Shown here piece after piece: positions 1-11,610 of a stretch of DNA of 64,000 bases. Location: the NCBI RefSeq assembly GCF_958450345.1, contig NC_088780.1, forward strand, positions 124,572,226 through 124,636,225. The letters are read 5' to 3'. The position numbers and the translations under genes were made by a program. How positions within the stretch are numbered: position 1 is the stretch's first letter; every line of letters starts with the position of its first letter. The notes beneath the pieces were generated by a model. That model was not told the origin of the DNA. It did not search any database and saw only the letters and a list, made by a program, of their open reading frames with translations. The stretch comes from Calliphora vicina. Lineage: Eukaryota; Arthropoda; Insecta; Diptera; Calliphoridae.

Positions 1-300
1 CAAAAATGGAGCACACTCAGATATACACATACAGTGGTTGACAATATAATGAAAACTTTTCCAAATATTTAATTATTAGGTTAAAATCCAAGAAGAAATT
101 TGCTTATGAAATTTGTATTTTTTTAGTATTATATCAATATATACTTATAGTAACATAATTAATTAAGTTTAGAAAAAAGAAAACAAACTAAAAATTATTT
201 ATTAATATGGTATTGACATGGAAACTTAGGTTTCATTTTTACAAAAATTGGAATATTGTTCTCAAAAATAATATTCATTGTATTGTCACTTATTGTATGT
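1..300. other. AT-rich spacer, no gene seen
   Basis: AT-rich DNA with no reading frame of note and no recognisable repeat end. It ends at the ATGT that flanks the next MITE. Confidence 0.5.
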
Positions 301-432
301 ACATTAGGGCGGGTCGATTTAAAACTCGCCCAAGTGACATCGCACATTAGGGATTAAAATAAGAAATTTGCCCAAGGAACCATACCTCTAAAATGATTTC
401 TGATGTTCCTTATTTTTGACCCTCCCTAATGT
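301..432. repeat. Fold-back MITE, ACATTAGG family (copy 1)
   Basis: The left end reads ACATTAGGGCGGGTCGATTT and the right end CCCTCCCTAATGT, so the termini are inverted. The flanking four bases are ATGT on both sides (297-300 and 433-436), which suggests a 4-bp target-site duplication. A longer copy of the same family lies at 42122-42428 with ends ACATTAGG/CCTAATGT. It encodes no protein. The superfamily is not assigned. The 108-codon minus-strand frame across 388-714 runs through this MITE and AT-rich flank and looks random. Confidence 0.6.
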
Positions 433-725
433 ATGTATATATAAATATGTATGTAAGTAAGTATATTCCTTCATATACCAACATAAAATAGTGAATCCCT
501 TCAAACTCAAAACGAATACGTGTGTATTGCAGCAGAACCAATGAATGGTCAATTTCTCTATATACAAAAAAAATCGAAGCCAAAACTGAAATGAAACTAA
601 TAACGAAACTTTTAGACACTCGTTTGGATATGTAATAATAATAATTTTTTTTTCATAAAAATGAAAATTAAAAGATACAATATGAGAATATTTTGGGACA
701 TATTTTCTTGCCATTTATATAGGTA

Positions 726-1185
726 TAGAGAAATATTCCACATTTACAAATAACCGGTTTTCGAATAATTCCAAAAAGCGTAATTTTTAAAATTCTACCA
801 GACCGCAGCTCGAATAACCGGTTTTTAGCATTTAGTTTAATTTAATGTATTTATTAAAACAAATAAAAATATTTTAAAAATTAATTAATAACTTAAATTT
901 ACATATTAAACATTTTTTACATAAAAATTACACGGAATTTGAAATCAAAAGAATGAATATACATACGTATATTTATATAATAGTTATATAAAGAAGAAAC
1001 AGAAAAAACACATTCATTTATAGTTAAAGTGGGATTAGCTGTTAAAATGGCATAAAATAAATATAAAAATGACTTGTAACAATATTGAAATAGTTACAGT
1101 AAACATGCACAACTATAGTTTTTCTCCGCGTGTGGTTTAAAAAAATGGTTTTTCGAATAATTCGAAAACCGGTTGGAAAACTCTA
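726..1185. mobile_element. Short non-autonomous hAT-like element with CCGGTTTTCGAATAATTC subterminal repeats
   Basis: Ends are TAGAG at the left and CTCTA at the right, the usual hAT terminal pattern. The 8 bp outside are TATAGGTA (718-725) and TATACGTA (1186-1193), seven of eight identical. Subterminal inverted copies of CCGGTTTTCGAATAATTC lie near 754 and 1153-1172. No transposase remains. The internal stretch at about 1070-1135 shares the sequence ending in TTTTTCTCYGCGTGT with 33440-33488, so another repeat fragment is embedded here. Confidence 0.5.
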
Positions 1186-1614
1186 TATACGTATGTTGGT
1201 TTTCGGTTATTATACACTTGGGAAATATGTACAATACATATCGAGCGTAACGAAAATGTCTTTAGTGCAAAACAACAAACATTACAGGAGAGGCATTTTT
1301 GTGATTGTTTGCATGTTTTAGTTCAATGTAAACATATGATTGCGATGAGAATTTTAGCTAAAATTGCATTTAAAATTTCCACAGATTATGTAAGCGATCC
1401 TAAATTATTTATTTACATTTAAAATGAAAATCGAATATATTGTCGGTTAAGATATTTTCGCTGTTAGTGCTCGATATGTTTGTTGCGTTTTTTTTATATT
1501 GAAGCTAAATTTTTCAAACTAACAATTTGTTCTCATTCATACATAGCGAATGAATAAATGAATGACTGACTAACTAAAGATACATTATATTATTATAGGA
1601 CTAGTCTGTAACTA

Positions 1615-2912
1615 AGGAGTGAGATCGAAAAATTCTTAACATACATATATGTTTATAAAAAAGAAACCACTAAACTTACAGCTTTAATTTTTTTTTTATT
1701 TGATTGAAATTATTATTACAATTTACAAAAAAAATTATTTTTATAGTTTTAATCACTAGTGATGAAATTTTGAACCTTTTTCGGAAACCCTTCCATTAAC
1801 GTTTTTATAGTGCTTTCTGTCACTTTGCTCGAACATGTAGTCCATCTCCGTTTAAAATCTACCACACTTTTGGACACCTTTTTTGTACTCTTCAATTCTC
1901 TTTTAACAAGAGCCCAATATCTCTCCACTGGCCTTAGCTCCGGGCAGTTTGGAGGATTTGCCTCTCTTGGTACAAATACCACATTATTGTTCTTGTACCA
2001 CTCAAGGGCTTGTTTGCCATAGTGACAGGATGCCAAGTCAGGCCAAAAATAAGTGGACACATTATGAAGTCTTATGAATGGAAGCAGCCTTTTTTGTAAA
2101 CATTCCTTGATGTAAATTTCGGTATTTATAGAGCCCGTTGTAACAAATGAGTGGCTTCATTTGCCGCAACTGCATATTGCTTGCCATACCAAGAACTTTC
2201 TGGGAAATTTTGTCTGCTTTTGGGTCCTAAACTTTTCTTCAACATTCCCTCGAGCATCAGCAACATAAAATTTTTGACCTGGAAGTTGCGAAAAATCTGC
2301 CAGAACATACGTTTCGTCATCCATTATGCAGCAAGAATATTTTTTTATAAAACTTGACTTCAATTTCCGTGCTCTGTTTTTGGCCTCTAAATTTTTAGTA
2401 GCGTTCCTGTCAGGAACTTTTTGAGCCTTGTATGTTTTTAAACCTGCATTAGCTTTAACTTTTCGTACCAAATAGTCCGAGCACTGAGCTAACCGGGCTG
2501 CTTTCCTACCGGATGTGTTGGGAGCTCTTTTGAAAATGCGTTCTATTTTTTTGGCTTTAGAAACATCATGTGGACCATTCCTTCTACCTGAACCAGGTTT
2601 TCTATCAACTGACAAGTTCTCCCGGTACTGTTTAATAACATTGGAAACAGTTTGACGGCAGACTTTTGTATGCTTGGCCAACTTTTTGTAAGACCAAGTT
2701 GGGTTTTGTTGAAAATATTTAATAATTTCAGTACGCACTTTTTTCTGGTCACTCATTTTAATCAGATTAACAAAAAAATTAATATAATTGACATTACACA
2801 TAATAACTGACATGTTTTTCAAAGGTAACTTGATCAAAAAAAAATTCAAATAATACTTGGGTTAAAAAATGTAATGAAAAACGTGTGTTAAGAATTTTTC
2901 GATCTCACTCCT
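1615..2912 (-). mobile_element. Full-length DD37E Tc1/mariner-superfamily transposon
   Basis: A 1298-bp element. It starts AGGAGTGAGATCGAAAAATT at 1615 and ends with the inverted complement at 2912, giving near-perfect terminal inverted repeats of about 27 bp. TA dinucleotides flank it at 1613-1614 and 2913-2914, as expected for the TA target of this superfamily. The single transposase frame runs on the minus strand inside it. Intact ends and only one lesion in the transposase suggest a fairly recent insertion. A rearranged relic of the same family lies at 16990-19398. Confidence 0.93.
1749..2756 (-). pseudogene. DD37E mariner-type transposase with one in-frame stop
   Basis: The enzyme would cut and paste DNA at TA sites. 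I take the start at 2756, where the protein opens MSDQKKVR, because an upstream extension in the same frame falls in the 5' leader; this gives 335 codons plus stop, the usual family length. The N-terminal part carries the helix-turn-helix DNA-binding region (TVSNVIKQ and a PGSGRR linker). Catalytic residues are visible: the first Asp in MDDETYV, the second in WPDLASCHYGK and a Glu in RPVERYW. I count 37 residues between the last two, hence DD37E. One TGA at 2157-2159 interrupts the frame just after a CSCGK motif; the same frame continues on both sides, so this is a nonsense change, not a frameshift. Programmed readthrough is possible but unsupported. Confidence 0.9.
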
Positions 2913-4190
2913 TATATGTGTATTGCAGCATTAAACATATTTTTGTGATGGCAACTAAACATTCAACCATTGTTGAAACTAACCAAACAACCAACCAGCC
3001 AGCAATGATTTTGTTCGAAATGGAATACAGCGAATATTAAACAGTTTCACAGCTGTGGGTTAGTAATACTCGGTGGAATGATTGGTTGTTATTGTGGTAA
3101 AGGAAGTACATAGATGGGATGTTAAGTTATAGGTTGTTAGGGTTTTGCATTTTGATTCACACTTTATAAAAAAAAAAACATTTAAAAGCTTTATTATTGT
3201 AAATTTTTTTTATTTCAAAATCAAATCAATTTCACTCTCGGATAACAGTTCACATGTGGGAAACCTAAAATTCGAAATTCATTCTGCCGCCGTTTTGGCT
3301 GGAATATGATGAATTATTCAGTCACTCTGTTATATTATCACTATTTTATATGTATAGCTTCATTTTATTAATTAAATATAAAAAAAATTTTAATAAAACA
3401 TTTTTAACATTTTATAAATCACATAAAATTATAATAAATCTATTTTTAGGTACAACACAGCTACACTCTACCAACTTGTGCCACTCACAATAATCAACTA
3501 CAATCCTAAAATTAATAATTTTAAATAATAGTCAAGCTCGATGTCATTGTTGTTATACAATATACATAATTCGATATCCACCGTATAACTAACTACCATC
3601 ATCAGCAATCTACAAAGTTGTAATTAATTATTTTACCACTACAGATTAAATACAATAACATAAAATAAATGTTTTTTGTGAATTACAAATTTGTAGGTAG
3701 ATTTCTGACAAAAAATTATATTTAATAACAACAACGACCTCGATATAAAATTATTGTAATAAAAAGGTTAACAAAAAGAAATATTACTATCATAAAATTC
3801 ATTTAAAATCAAAAATAATTTAAAGATGTTTTATTTCTTACCCTTATTAACACGAAGTCTGGTTATGTATTAACTAATAGTTATACTGACAGTTTTCATA
3901 CAAAAATAATGTTAACCGACAGTAATAAAACTATTAGTTATATAGGTTATTCAAATTACATATTATAATGTTAAATATATTTTTTGTTATTGTATTATAC
4001 TAATTTTTAATAGAATTTATTTTAGAATGAATGTTTCAAACTATAATTAATATTAATCCAAAATATTCTTGAAATGCGAAGAAGGGTAAATTAAAAAATA
4101 ATGAAAAATATTAAATAATATTGTTTTTAATATTGTTATTTAATTAATAATAAGCATAATAAATAAACATTTCAATAAAAATCTTAAAAA
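2913..4190. other. AT-rich spacer, no gene seen
   Basis: No supported frame. It contains the CCAACCAACCAG-like runs near 2990 and long AT stretches. I see no clear transposon end. Confidence 0.45.
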
Positions 4191-4192
4191 TA

Positions 4193-4622
4193 AACAAGTA
4201 AGAGAGCTATATTCGGCTGTGCCTTATCTACATCGTTGCAATGGACTTTGAAATATCTATCATTAGATATCCATATTGTCTATATTAATGACTTATTAAT
4301 CCAGATATAGATCAAAAATAGGTCAAAAATTGAGGTTGTTCCGGGTTTTTGCGTTATTTATGGACCGATTTTGCTGATTTTAAATAGCAAACTTCTCGAA
4401 AGCATGTCTGACAGAATTATTGAAGATTTGGATCCCGAAGATATCTGGGGTCTTCAGAAAATTGATTTCAACAGACAGACAGACGGACAGGGCTTAATCG
4501 ACTCCGCTATCTATAAGGATCCAGAATATATATACTTTATAGGGTCGGAAATGAAAAATGTAGAAATTACAAACGGAATGACAAACTTTTATATTCCCTT
4601 CTCACGAAGGTGAAGGGTATAA
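4193..4622 (-). mobile_element. Compact Helentron/mini-me element (family I, short array)
   Basis: Read on the minus strand, it starts with the hairpin TATACCCTTCACC...GAAGGG and ends with TATTCGGC-type sequence and CTTACTTGTT. These are the ends shared by the two giant-array copies at 17623-19289 and 21371-23765. The conserved core around 4493-4552 (TTAATCGACTCCGCTATC, ATATATATACTTTATAGGG) matches what is known of the dipteran mini-me core, which is flanked by (TA)n and (GTCY)n. Here the GACA tract is only about four units (around 4471-4486). It has no protein and no TSD, as expected for Helentron-derived elements. Confidence 0.8.
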
Positions 4623-6107
4623 AAAAGAAAAACCAAAAAATGTGTTTAATTCCAAAACGTCTTATTTAAAAAGTCGAGCGATTCTTACTTAACGCAACCG
4701 TATAAACTTTGATAATGTTTTTCATATCGCAAAATGTACCTGCAGTATGCTAAGTTTTTTTTTAAATTATAACTACTCGCTTGCTAGCTTTGTCTTGATG
4801 AAGATACATATGACTGCATTACATCAGACGTTTTGGATGGAATCACCCTTTTTTTCGATAACTTTTTTTTCTTCTTCTGTAAAACTCAAAATTTCTGTTT
4901 GTCACCAGGCTTCCAGAATCTCAGCAAAACAGCAAGGTGCTTTTTTATTAAATTTTCTTTCCAACAAAAGTCTGCAGCATACCTTTAGGATTTGAAAAGT
5001 ATTTAAAACACCCGGTGATCAAAATTAAACACAGGCTGAGTCGTGTAATGAATTTACCTTAACGCCATAAAGTATGTGAAGAATTTTTATGATATTTTAT
5101 ATTTAGCTCAATTAAGAGTTGCCGTATCAATTACAATAAGTATTTCAATGGGAAATATGAAAATTTACGAGGGAAAAACGAGAAATAGTTTATAATTTAT
5201 GTTTTACTTTTATTAGTACATTCTTTTAATTATTAAGAGGAAAATGTAATTTTTAAACAACTTCAATAAGTTTAATTATAAAATTGAATTCATTAGACAT
5301 ATTTTTTCTTAATTCTATGCATCTGTAATCCATAACGACTTAATATATCTCCAGCTTTTAAAGTTGATATGTTTCCTGCAAATTAAAAAAAAAATATTTT
5401 ACTTACTTAAATTAAAAAATTAAAACAGTATAATTTATAGGCATAAAGGCGATGCAAAATTAAAACTTTTTCAAATTCATGTTGTTTAGTTGTAAGAGAA
5501 AGACCTAATTATTTTAATAATTTTTGAAATTTCATTGAAATAGATTTTACAAAAGTTAACTACATACATATATAACGTGTATTTGAAAACCTCTTACATT
5601 CAACGTTATACCTGTTCTCACCTTTATCATATTGTCATATACTGGATTGTTTTGATAAAACAAATTACGAAAATATTATGCAATTTGCATAGGAATTCGT
5701 ATATTAAAATGTGTAATGGACTTAATTTTAAATTTTGTCATAACGAATTAAAAAAATAAACTTTAAAGAAAGATTTTAATGCTGGCGATATGCATTAAGT
5801 AATGCAATTCTTAAAAAATAATTTTTTTAAAACATTTGATACAATATTATTGTTGGTTTGGGATTTTGTATATATTTTGTTCAGTACCTGGGAGTAGTTT
5901 ATAATTTCACCATGACAGTCCGGCAGCGTAAATCTACTTTGTTGAAAATATTTACTGTTGCTTTCTACTTTTTTGATGACCTGGTACTTGACAATGCACA
6001 ATTGTTACTTGTTTCTGTTTGTGATGTCGGTCTCATCAATGTCGCTGTTACTTTTATTTACTTATTTACATACATACATACCATCAATCAAAGTTTGATC
6101 AAACTAA
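4623..6107. other. AT-rich spacer, no gene seen
   Basis: No convincing coding sequence. Small frames here (for example 4747-4995 and 5858-6271) are T-rich and lack motifs. Confidence 0.4.
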
Positions 6108-6760
6108 CCCAGCGGGAAAAAGAAGCAAGAGGCCTTCCTAAAGGCCTAATTTATATACAAAATTGTTTCAAATGTACGGCACACAGTGGCTCAGAATCGT
6201 TTTTCATCGGCCATAACTCTGTAACTTTTGAATCTATAGAAATATTTTTTTATGGAGAGATATTTTCTTGAATTTTCATTGAAAATAGTTCAGCAGTTGT
6301 TGGAAAATTTAAGGCTAAATTTGAAATTTTTAATTTGTTTATAGCGTCATTGGGAGCTTAGGTTTACTTGCTTAATCGCTTCTGTTAGAGGTCTGATTAA
6401 AAGGTCTGCAAATGATAGCCTAATTGAGTGTTTGCTGAATTAAGAACAAGCCTTTAAAGGTGGTTATTGGGGAAAATATTTTTAATGAATTCATCATAAA
6501 AACTAAAGAATGGACTCTAAAGAATCACATGTGTATTTATATTTAAAAACAAACTTTAAGACAACTACACAAAATACATTTTATTATAGAGATGAGCGTA
6601 GTTATTTGCACAACCAATCATTATGTTTGAATCTTATATAAAATTTTGTTAGACCTTATTTCGTAATGCAATTTTTTAGAGGGGAAGAAAAGTCCTTCTG
6701 AAACATCTTCTGCGTGATGACAAAGTGGAATGAGTATCGGTTTTCAAAGAATTTGTAAAA
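6108..6760. repeat. Old dispersed repeat with AGGCCTTCCTAAAGGCCT hairpin end
   Basis: The stretch opens CCAGCGGGAAAAAGAAG and contains a palindromic AGGCCTTCCTAAAGGCCT near 6130. Related ends occur at 56871-56915, and inverted at about 47010-47070. The section 6645-6735 (TTATTTCGTAATGCAATT, AAGTCCTTCT) aligns with the flanks of the Transib MITE at 57762, and so preserves that insertion's empty site. The element class is not determined. Confidence 0.4.
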
Positions 6761-6946
6761 CAACTTTTCCAGGATGCAAAGTAATTCGAAGTTGTCTCGA
6801 AAATTTATGACTTTTTGCATCGCAATTCGATATTAAATATGTTCTAAATTGACAACATTAATTACACAGGCCAACAATGGTTTTGGAGCCTCCAAACTAA
6901 ACAGGTTTTAAGTATATTCGATACCCATATTTTAACTGTATACTTA

Positions 6947-7096
6947 TCATACCCACCATCAAAAAAGATGGGGGGCATATTGAGTTTGTCATTCCTTTTG
7001 TAACGCATCAAAATATTTGTCGAGGACCCACATTAGTATATATATTCTGGGTCCTCATAAGATTTTAAGACGATATAGCTATGTATGAATACTATT
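6947..7096 (+). mobile_element. 5' end fragment of another Helentron/mini-me family
   Basis: It starts CATACCCACCATC...GATGGGGGGCATATTGAG, a terminal hairpin followed by GTTTGTCATTCC, and includes ATATATATTCTGGGTCCTC. The order of motifs resembles the 5' halves of the other Helentrons here, with different sequence. It stops where the mariner relic begins at about 7097. Confidence 0.5.
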
Positions 7097-7715
7097 GGGT
7101 GTATGACTTAGAATGAGGGATTTTTTTCAAATTTTTAACTTTTGTTTTGAAACATTTGTACAATATAAATTTATTCAAAGTATTGGCCATAGTTAGCTAT
7201 GAGCTCTTCCCATCTTTTTGTCAACATATGGATTCCAAGCCAAAAGAACTACTCATCTTTTGCGGCGAAGAACAAATCAAGCCAATATCCGATACTATGT
7301 TTCAAAGAATCCCAGAGATAGTATCACCAAATAGTTGTCGGGTGGGACACGGTCTGGACTACAAAGCGAGTGAGGCAAAACTTCCCAACCACTTCATTCT
7401 AAACAATTTTTAACAGGTATTGCATAATGAGGTCGATCGTTGTCATGATAGAATATTATGGTTTCATGTCTGGCCCCATATTCTGTGTGTTTTTCGGACA
7501 ATGCTCACTTTAAACGAATCAGTTCGGATATGTATAATCGTAAATAAAGGTCTCTCGGCTTCAACACCCCTATTGCTCGCAAATGTTTTGAAATTGCTTG
7601 CTGAGTTTGACGACAATCTTCATGGAGTAATGTCTCCAATTCATGGTCTTCAAACTTTTTTGACCACTTCTGAACCGAGACATCTTCGAAGCATTTTGCA
7701 TACTGGGTGGTAGGA
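7097..7715 (-). pseudogene. Decayed irritans-type mariner (DD34D) transposase and terminus
   Basis: A TA-flanked TIR-like sequence, TTGGGTGTATGACTTAGAAT, lies at about 7100. On the minus strand, fragments of mariner transposase can be read in order: a second helix-turn-helix piece with LLHEDCRQTQQAISKHL near 7600-7640, then HDNDRPH near 7430 (catalytic Asp), then SGWEVLPHSLCSPD near 7370, then a C-terminal DKKMGR-LWPIL piece near 7200. The middle of the protein, including the first Asp, is missing, and several stops and shifts are present. This is an old, internally deleted copy. Subfamily assignment rests on the WEVLPH and HDN context. Confidence 0.75.
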
Positions 7716-9762
7716 TTGTAACTAACAAACTAATCCTATAAGTTTTTAAAATGTTAGCAGCTTAAAAATAAGGATTTTGATTCTCCTAAGCGCTAGACTT
7801 CTAAAGCAACCCTCCAGGACTCGTCTTCATTTCATACTAAATTTTATAGATTTTCATTTTAGTTGTTCTTGATTTGTACACTTTATGGGAGTTGAAGTTT
7901 TGCTGCTGTTGTTTTTGTTGGTATGTTCTTTGAATTTTCTGAAATTTAAATGTTCCAACATTATTGGCCATTAATTGAACATATTGTGAACTTTTGCCAA
8001 AAACCAACAAACAGACAGGCTACTAACGGGGAAAACAGGGAATTCTAAAAGGAAGGGGTCGGTAGGTATTTTTTTTTTGCTGTGGCCTTTGAAAACAAGA
8101 TGTTTTACATTGTAGATATTCTATGGTTTCATAAATTTTTATTAAAAACTTTCAATTGTTATCGTTTAACCCTAAATTGTTTATGAAATTTGTGTGTATA
8201 CATATGTTTGATTGTTATTGGTGTCGTTGTATTTGGTTTAACTGTTATGAAATCGTTATTATCTAAAATATGAATCTACTATTTGGTAACAAATGGTTTT
8301 TCAGTTACAAAACGGCAAGAGTGTAAGTAATAACAAAAAATAAATAAATATTTATGAATTATTGCGAGCAATATTGTTATACGAGTAAAAGGGTGTGTTG
8401 AAATTATATAGAAATTTGTAAGACTGAACGAATGAATTTTCAATTACTTACATAAAAAATTCATGCAAAACAATTGGAAGTTTGTGTTGTATTTGTCCAT
8501 ATTTATGACCCCTTTGAAAATGAAATAGATACTTACAGACAAACACAAGTTATTAGCCAGAGAGAGATGTAGATGATGAAGAAATCGAGGTTGAATGAGT
8601 AAATAATATATGAATATGAATGAGTTGTAGATGTTCCCAACTAAAATGAAATTTAAAATTAAATTTATTTTAAGATACCGTTTCTCAATTTTTTTCTTCT
8701 GGGAATTCCCGGGAATATTTGTTTAGAAATTTCTGTATTTACATTATTATTTCAGGAAATTTTTCCCGGAAATTATTTTTTTTTATAATTCTCACAAAGG
8801 AAACAAATGAAATATTAGTATCATATGAAAGGCCTTTGAACTTCTAGTGCCTTATTTAAAATTATCATGTAAGTCCAAAAAAAATGTTTCATTTATTATA
8901 TAAAATAAACAAAACCATTAAAAATTGTAATCACAAAGATATCGTGAGAAATAAAAGTAAAAATAAAATTTTTGTTGTACAACACAACGAAATTATAAAG
9001 TGTTATATACCAATGGAGAGCTTATAAAATCATTAGATCGGAAAGAATATATACATACATATGTTTCGAAAAATTCAAATACAATTGGAACTAGAATTTA
9101 GATGAAGTTTATAGCGTATTAATTTAAACTAATTATTTGAAATAAAACTAAATTTAAAAAAAAAGAACTTAATATCAAAATTTGCAAAACTTTGAATAGT
9201 TTGCCTTTCACGTAATACTAAAATTTCATATGTTTCCTTTGCGAGAAAGATGAACAAATTTAGAAAAACATTGAAAAATTACTTTTATATCCTTTGGTGC
9301 AGCTCATCAAATGCTAACGCGAAGACACAAATTTTGAGAAATGAAGCAAGTAAGGAAGCAAGTAATATTGAAGCTAAGTGATAACTACTTATTATTATTT
9401 GACAGTAGCACTAGTTATTTTTGTTTGCGATTTGAAAAAAATCATGGGTCGCGCTTACAAAAGTACTTACATTTAGCACAGGTATATAAAAAATTTCTTA
9501 TTTTACCTCCATACAAATGGGACCACTCTAATAAACAGTACTGAATCAAAACTATTCAGAGATCTGCTTGCATCGGGATCATGGCTACACTACACACTAG
9601 AGATGAGCGATCGCATGATTTTTGAAAAACGTCGTTCTCAGTGAAGGTGATTAATAAATCACTATTCTTTTAAACAGTGACCGCTATCACGTTTTTCTAT
9701 GTTAAGCAAAATAACACCAATGTTAAGTAACGTATTAACGTATTAGGTACTAGGTATCACCA
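7716..9762. other. AT-rich spacer with minor TE debris
   Basis: No gene seen. Near 8698-8790 is a piece with TTCCCGGGAAT and TTTCCCGGAAA, a fragment of the hAT family that is complete at 25380-26686. At about 9598 an isolated TAGAGATGAGCGATCGC resembles a hAT end. 9056-9200 shares a diverged stretch with 20880-21040 (ATTTAAACTAATTATTTGAA). Confidence 0.4.
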
Positions 9763-10140
9763 AAAGGCGAAAATAAAAAGTTTATATTTTGTTGCTCCCC
9801 ATTTAGCTTAATAGTTGCCTTTTCATAGAGTTTCCAAGATATTCAGTTATATATTTAGTAATTTCCCCCTCTCTTTCGTTAAAGAGGGTTCGGAGTTAGT
9901 CCTTAGGCGAAATGTTTCGTTTTCGAATAAGCCGGTCTAAAATTTCTGACAGCAGATTTCGGTGGTGAATATAACTGCTTAGGCACGTTATACAATAGTC
10001 ACTCCTTAAGAATTATTGCGGTGTGCTTTGGGTCATTGTCTTTCTGAACGACCCATTTTGTTACAGGACTTAATTTTTCAGCACTTACTTTCAGATTGTC
10101 GTTTAAAATTTGTAAGTAGTCTCGGCTGTTCATTGTAATT
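9763..10140 (-). pseudogene. Tc1-like (DD34E) transposase C-terminal relic, catalytic Glu segment lost
   Basis: On the minus strand I read YLQILNDNL near 10130, then VVQKDNDPKHTA near 10040, where the Asp is the second catalytic residue, then diverged C-terminal sequence down to 9763. It aligns closely at the DNA level with the sibling at 27560-27868. Compared with that copy, the stretch coding PGFNPIEF is replaced, so the catalytic Glu is gone. A TGA follows the LKE motif in both copies, so the two share a mutated ancestor. Confidence 0.8.
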
Positions 10141-10639
10141 GCAATGAATACAAGAGCCAGGTTCTGCAGCTGACACTCATATAACTACGAATTAACAGTA
10201 TGTTCAAAACTGTGGAGGAACGCCATTAAAAATATTTCTTTTTTAAAAATATAAAAGAACGACATTTAACAGTATGTTGAAAAATATGAAAGAACGACTT
10301 AAATGTACCTGTTATTTGCTATATTCAGTAACAGTTGTTACCAGTGATGAAGAACTGATCACAGAAGCTTCCTCTTAAAATGTCTCAGATACAGTATTTT
10401 TAGACAATATACAAATCTCGAATATGAATGTTATGGACATTTCGTGTCTAAGAGCTCAACAGTTATTGCCGCAGCTGCCTGGACCGCGTAAATGAAAAAC
10501 TTGTTTTTCACATTCGGCTCTATATTTATTAATATATAGATTTCTGAACGCACATATATAGAACGCACTAAATAAAACATTGGATACTTGAATATGAGAT
10601 CATGTTGGTTGCCAGAATGCGATTTCAAAATTTTTTGGA
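10141..10639. other. Spacer, no gene seen
   Basis: Short tandem-like similarity: TTAACAGTATGTTCAAAA at about 10195 and TTAACAGTATGTTGAAAA at about 10266, each followed by a GAACGAC segment. Otherwise nothing is recognised. Confidence 0.35.
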
Positions 10640-11610
10640 AATAAATCTGGCATTTCTAAACGGCACATCCGATCGGAACAAAATTTGACATGAGCGTATT
10701 CGAGTTTATGTAATTGGCGCTATGGGAGCTCAAATTAGGGTACCTTCGACATGTAAAATTTTTAAACACGTGCAATTTTTTTGTTTCACATCCGATCTCA
10801 AAGATTTTTATATTTTTGGAAAGCGCTCGGCTAGGTCTTGAGAAAACAAGCTTGTGTTTGCTATTTATCTATATATATAAAAATTGATGTTTGTATATGG
10901 GTAAATATGTATGTATGTATGTTCCGAATGAACACAAAAACGGCTGGACCGATTTTGATGGAATTTTCAGAGAATCTACAGAATAGCCCAGCGAGTAACA
11001 CTGTATAGTCAGATTTTTGATATTCGGTCTGTGGGCGGACGATTGCATAAAAATATCAATTTTTATATTACACCGCTAATGCCCTATATTTCATAAAAAT
11101 GGATGTGAGTTTGTATGTTCCGTATGGACTCAAAAATGGCTGGACAGATTTTGATGAAATTTTCATGGAATCTTTAGAAAAGCCTTTTGGGAAACAGTGT
11201 AAAGTCAGATTTTTGATTTTCGGTCTGTGATAAACAATTTTGTTTACTCTTGCATATTAGGTGCATGAATATGAAATTTTCATACTGAATTTTGGAATTC
11301 ATTGGAACCAGCCGAAATGCCACTACATGTATTAACATTGAAGGTTGGTTCAACGACTTTCTCCGACACTGTATATTAAAATCGAGATCGAGATTCAATA
11401 TAAAACAGATGTTTTCTAAAGGCCAGCAACGCGGACCGTGTTCAGCTTGTCTCTTATAATTTCCGAGTTATAGGCATTTGAGAATTTAAATTTTTAAATT
11501 TTGCCATACCTTGGTCCACTTTTTTAAAAATATAGGTCGGACTTTTGGACCGAATGGACTCGAATTTTTCGAATATTTCATTCTCTCAAAACGGAATCTT
11601 ATCGATTATA
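10640..11610 (+). repeat. Old dispersed repeat (AAATAAATCTGG...CTAAACG family)
   Basis: It opens GGAAATAAATCTGGCATTTC and shares order and wording with 44510-44900 (CTATGGGAGCTCA, GGGTACCTTCGACATG, TTTTGCCATACCTTGGTCC). More distant versions lie at 13614-14815, 54770-55985 and 57001-57330. It is probably a non-autonomous DNA element. The part from about 10862 to 11230 is not found in the 44510 copy and looks inserted. Confidence 0.55.
10862..11230 (+). repeat. Two tandem copies of a CGGCTGGACCGATTTTGATG-type repeat
   Basis: Two copies of a module of about 170-210 bp lie head to tail. Each has GTATGTTCCG, then ACTCAAAAA or ACACAAAAA, then GGCTGGACCGATTTTGATG (GGCTGGACAGATTTTGATG in the second), then GTCAGATTTTTGAT and TTCGGTCTGTG. 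Such modules are common as ends or 5' leaders of insect retroelements and Helitrons. Which one this is cannot be decided from the window. Confidence 0.5.

Noticed and set aside
388..714. 108-codon minus-strand frame
   Set aside because: AT-rich, starts within a MITE, no recognisable domain.
4371..4613. Conserved peptide (SMSDRIIEDLDPEDIWGLQK) shared by three Helentrons as a small protein
   Set aside because: The DNA is conserved in all frames between copies, the frame lacks a consistent start, and differences do not favour synonymous positions in what I can see.
5858..6271. 137-codon plus-strand frame
   Set aside because: Composition follows the AT-rich background and its 3' half runs into a dispersed repeat; no motif.
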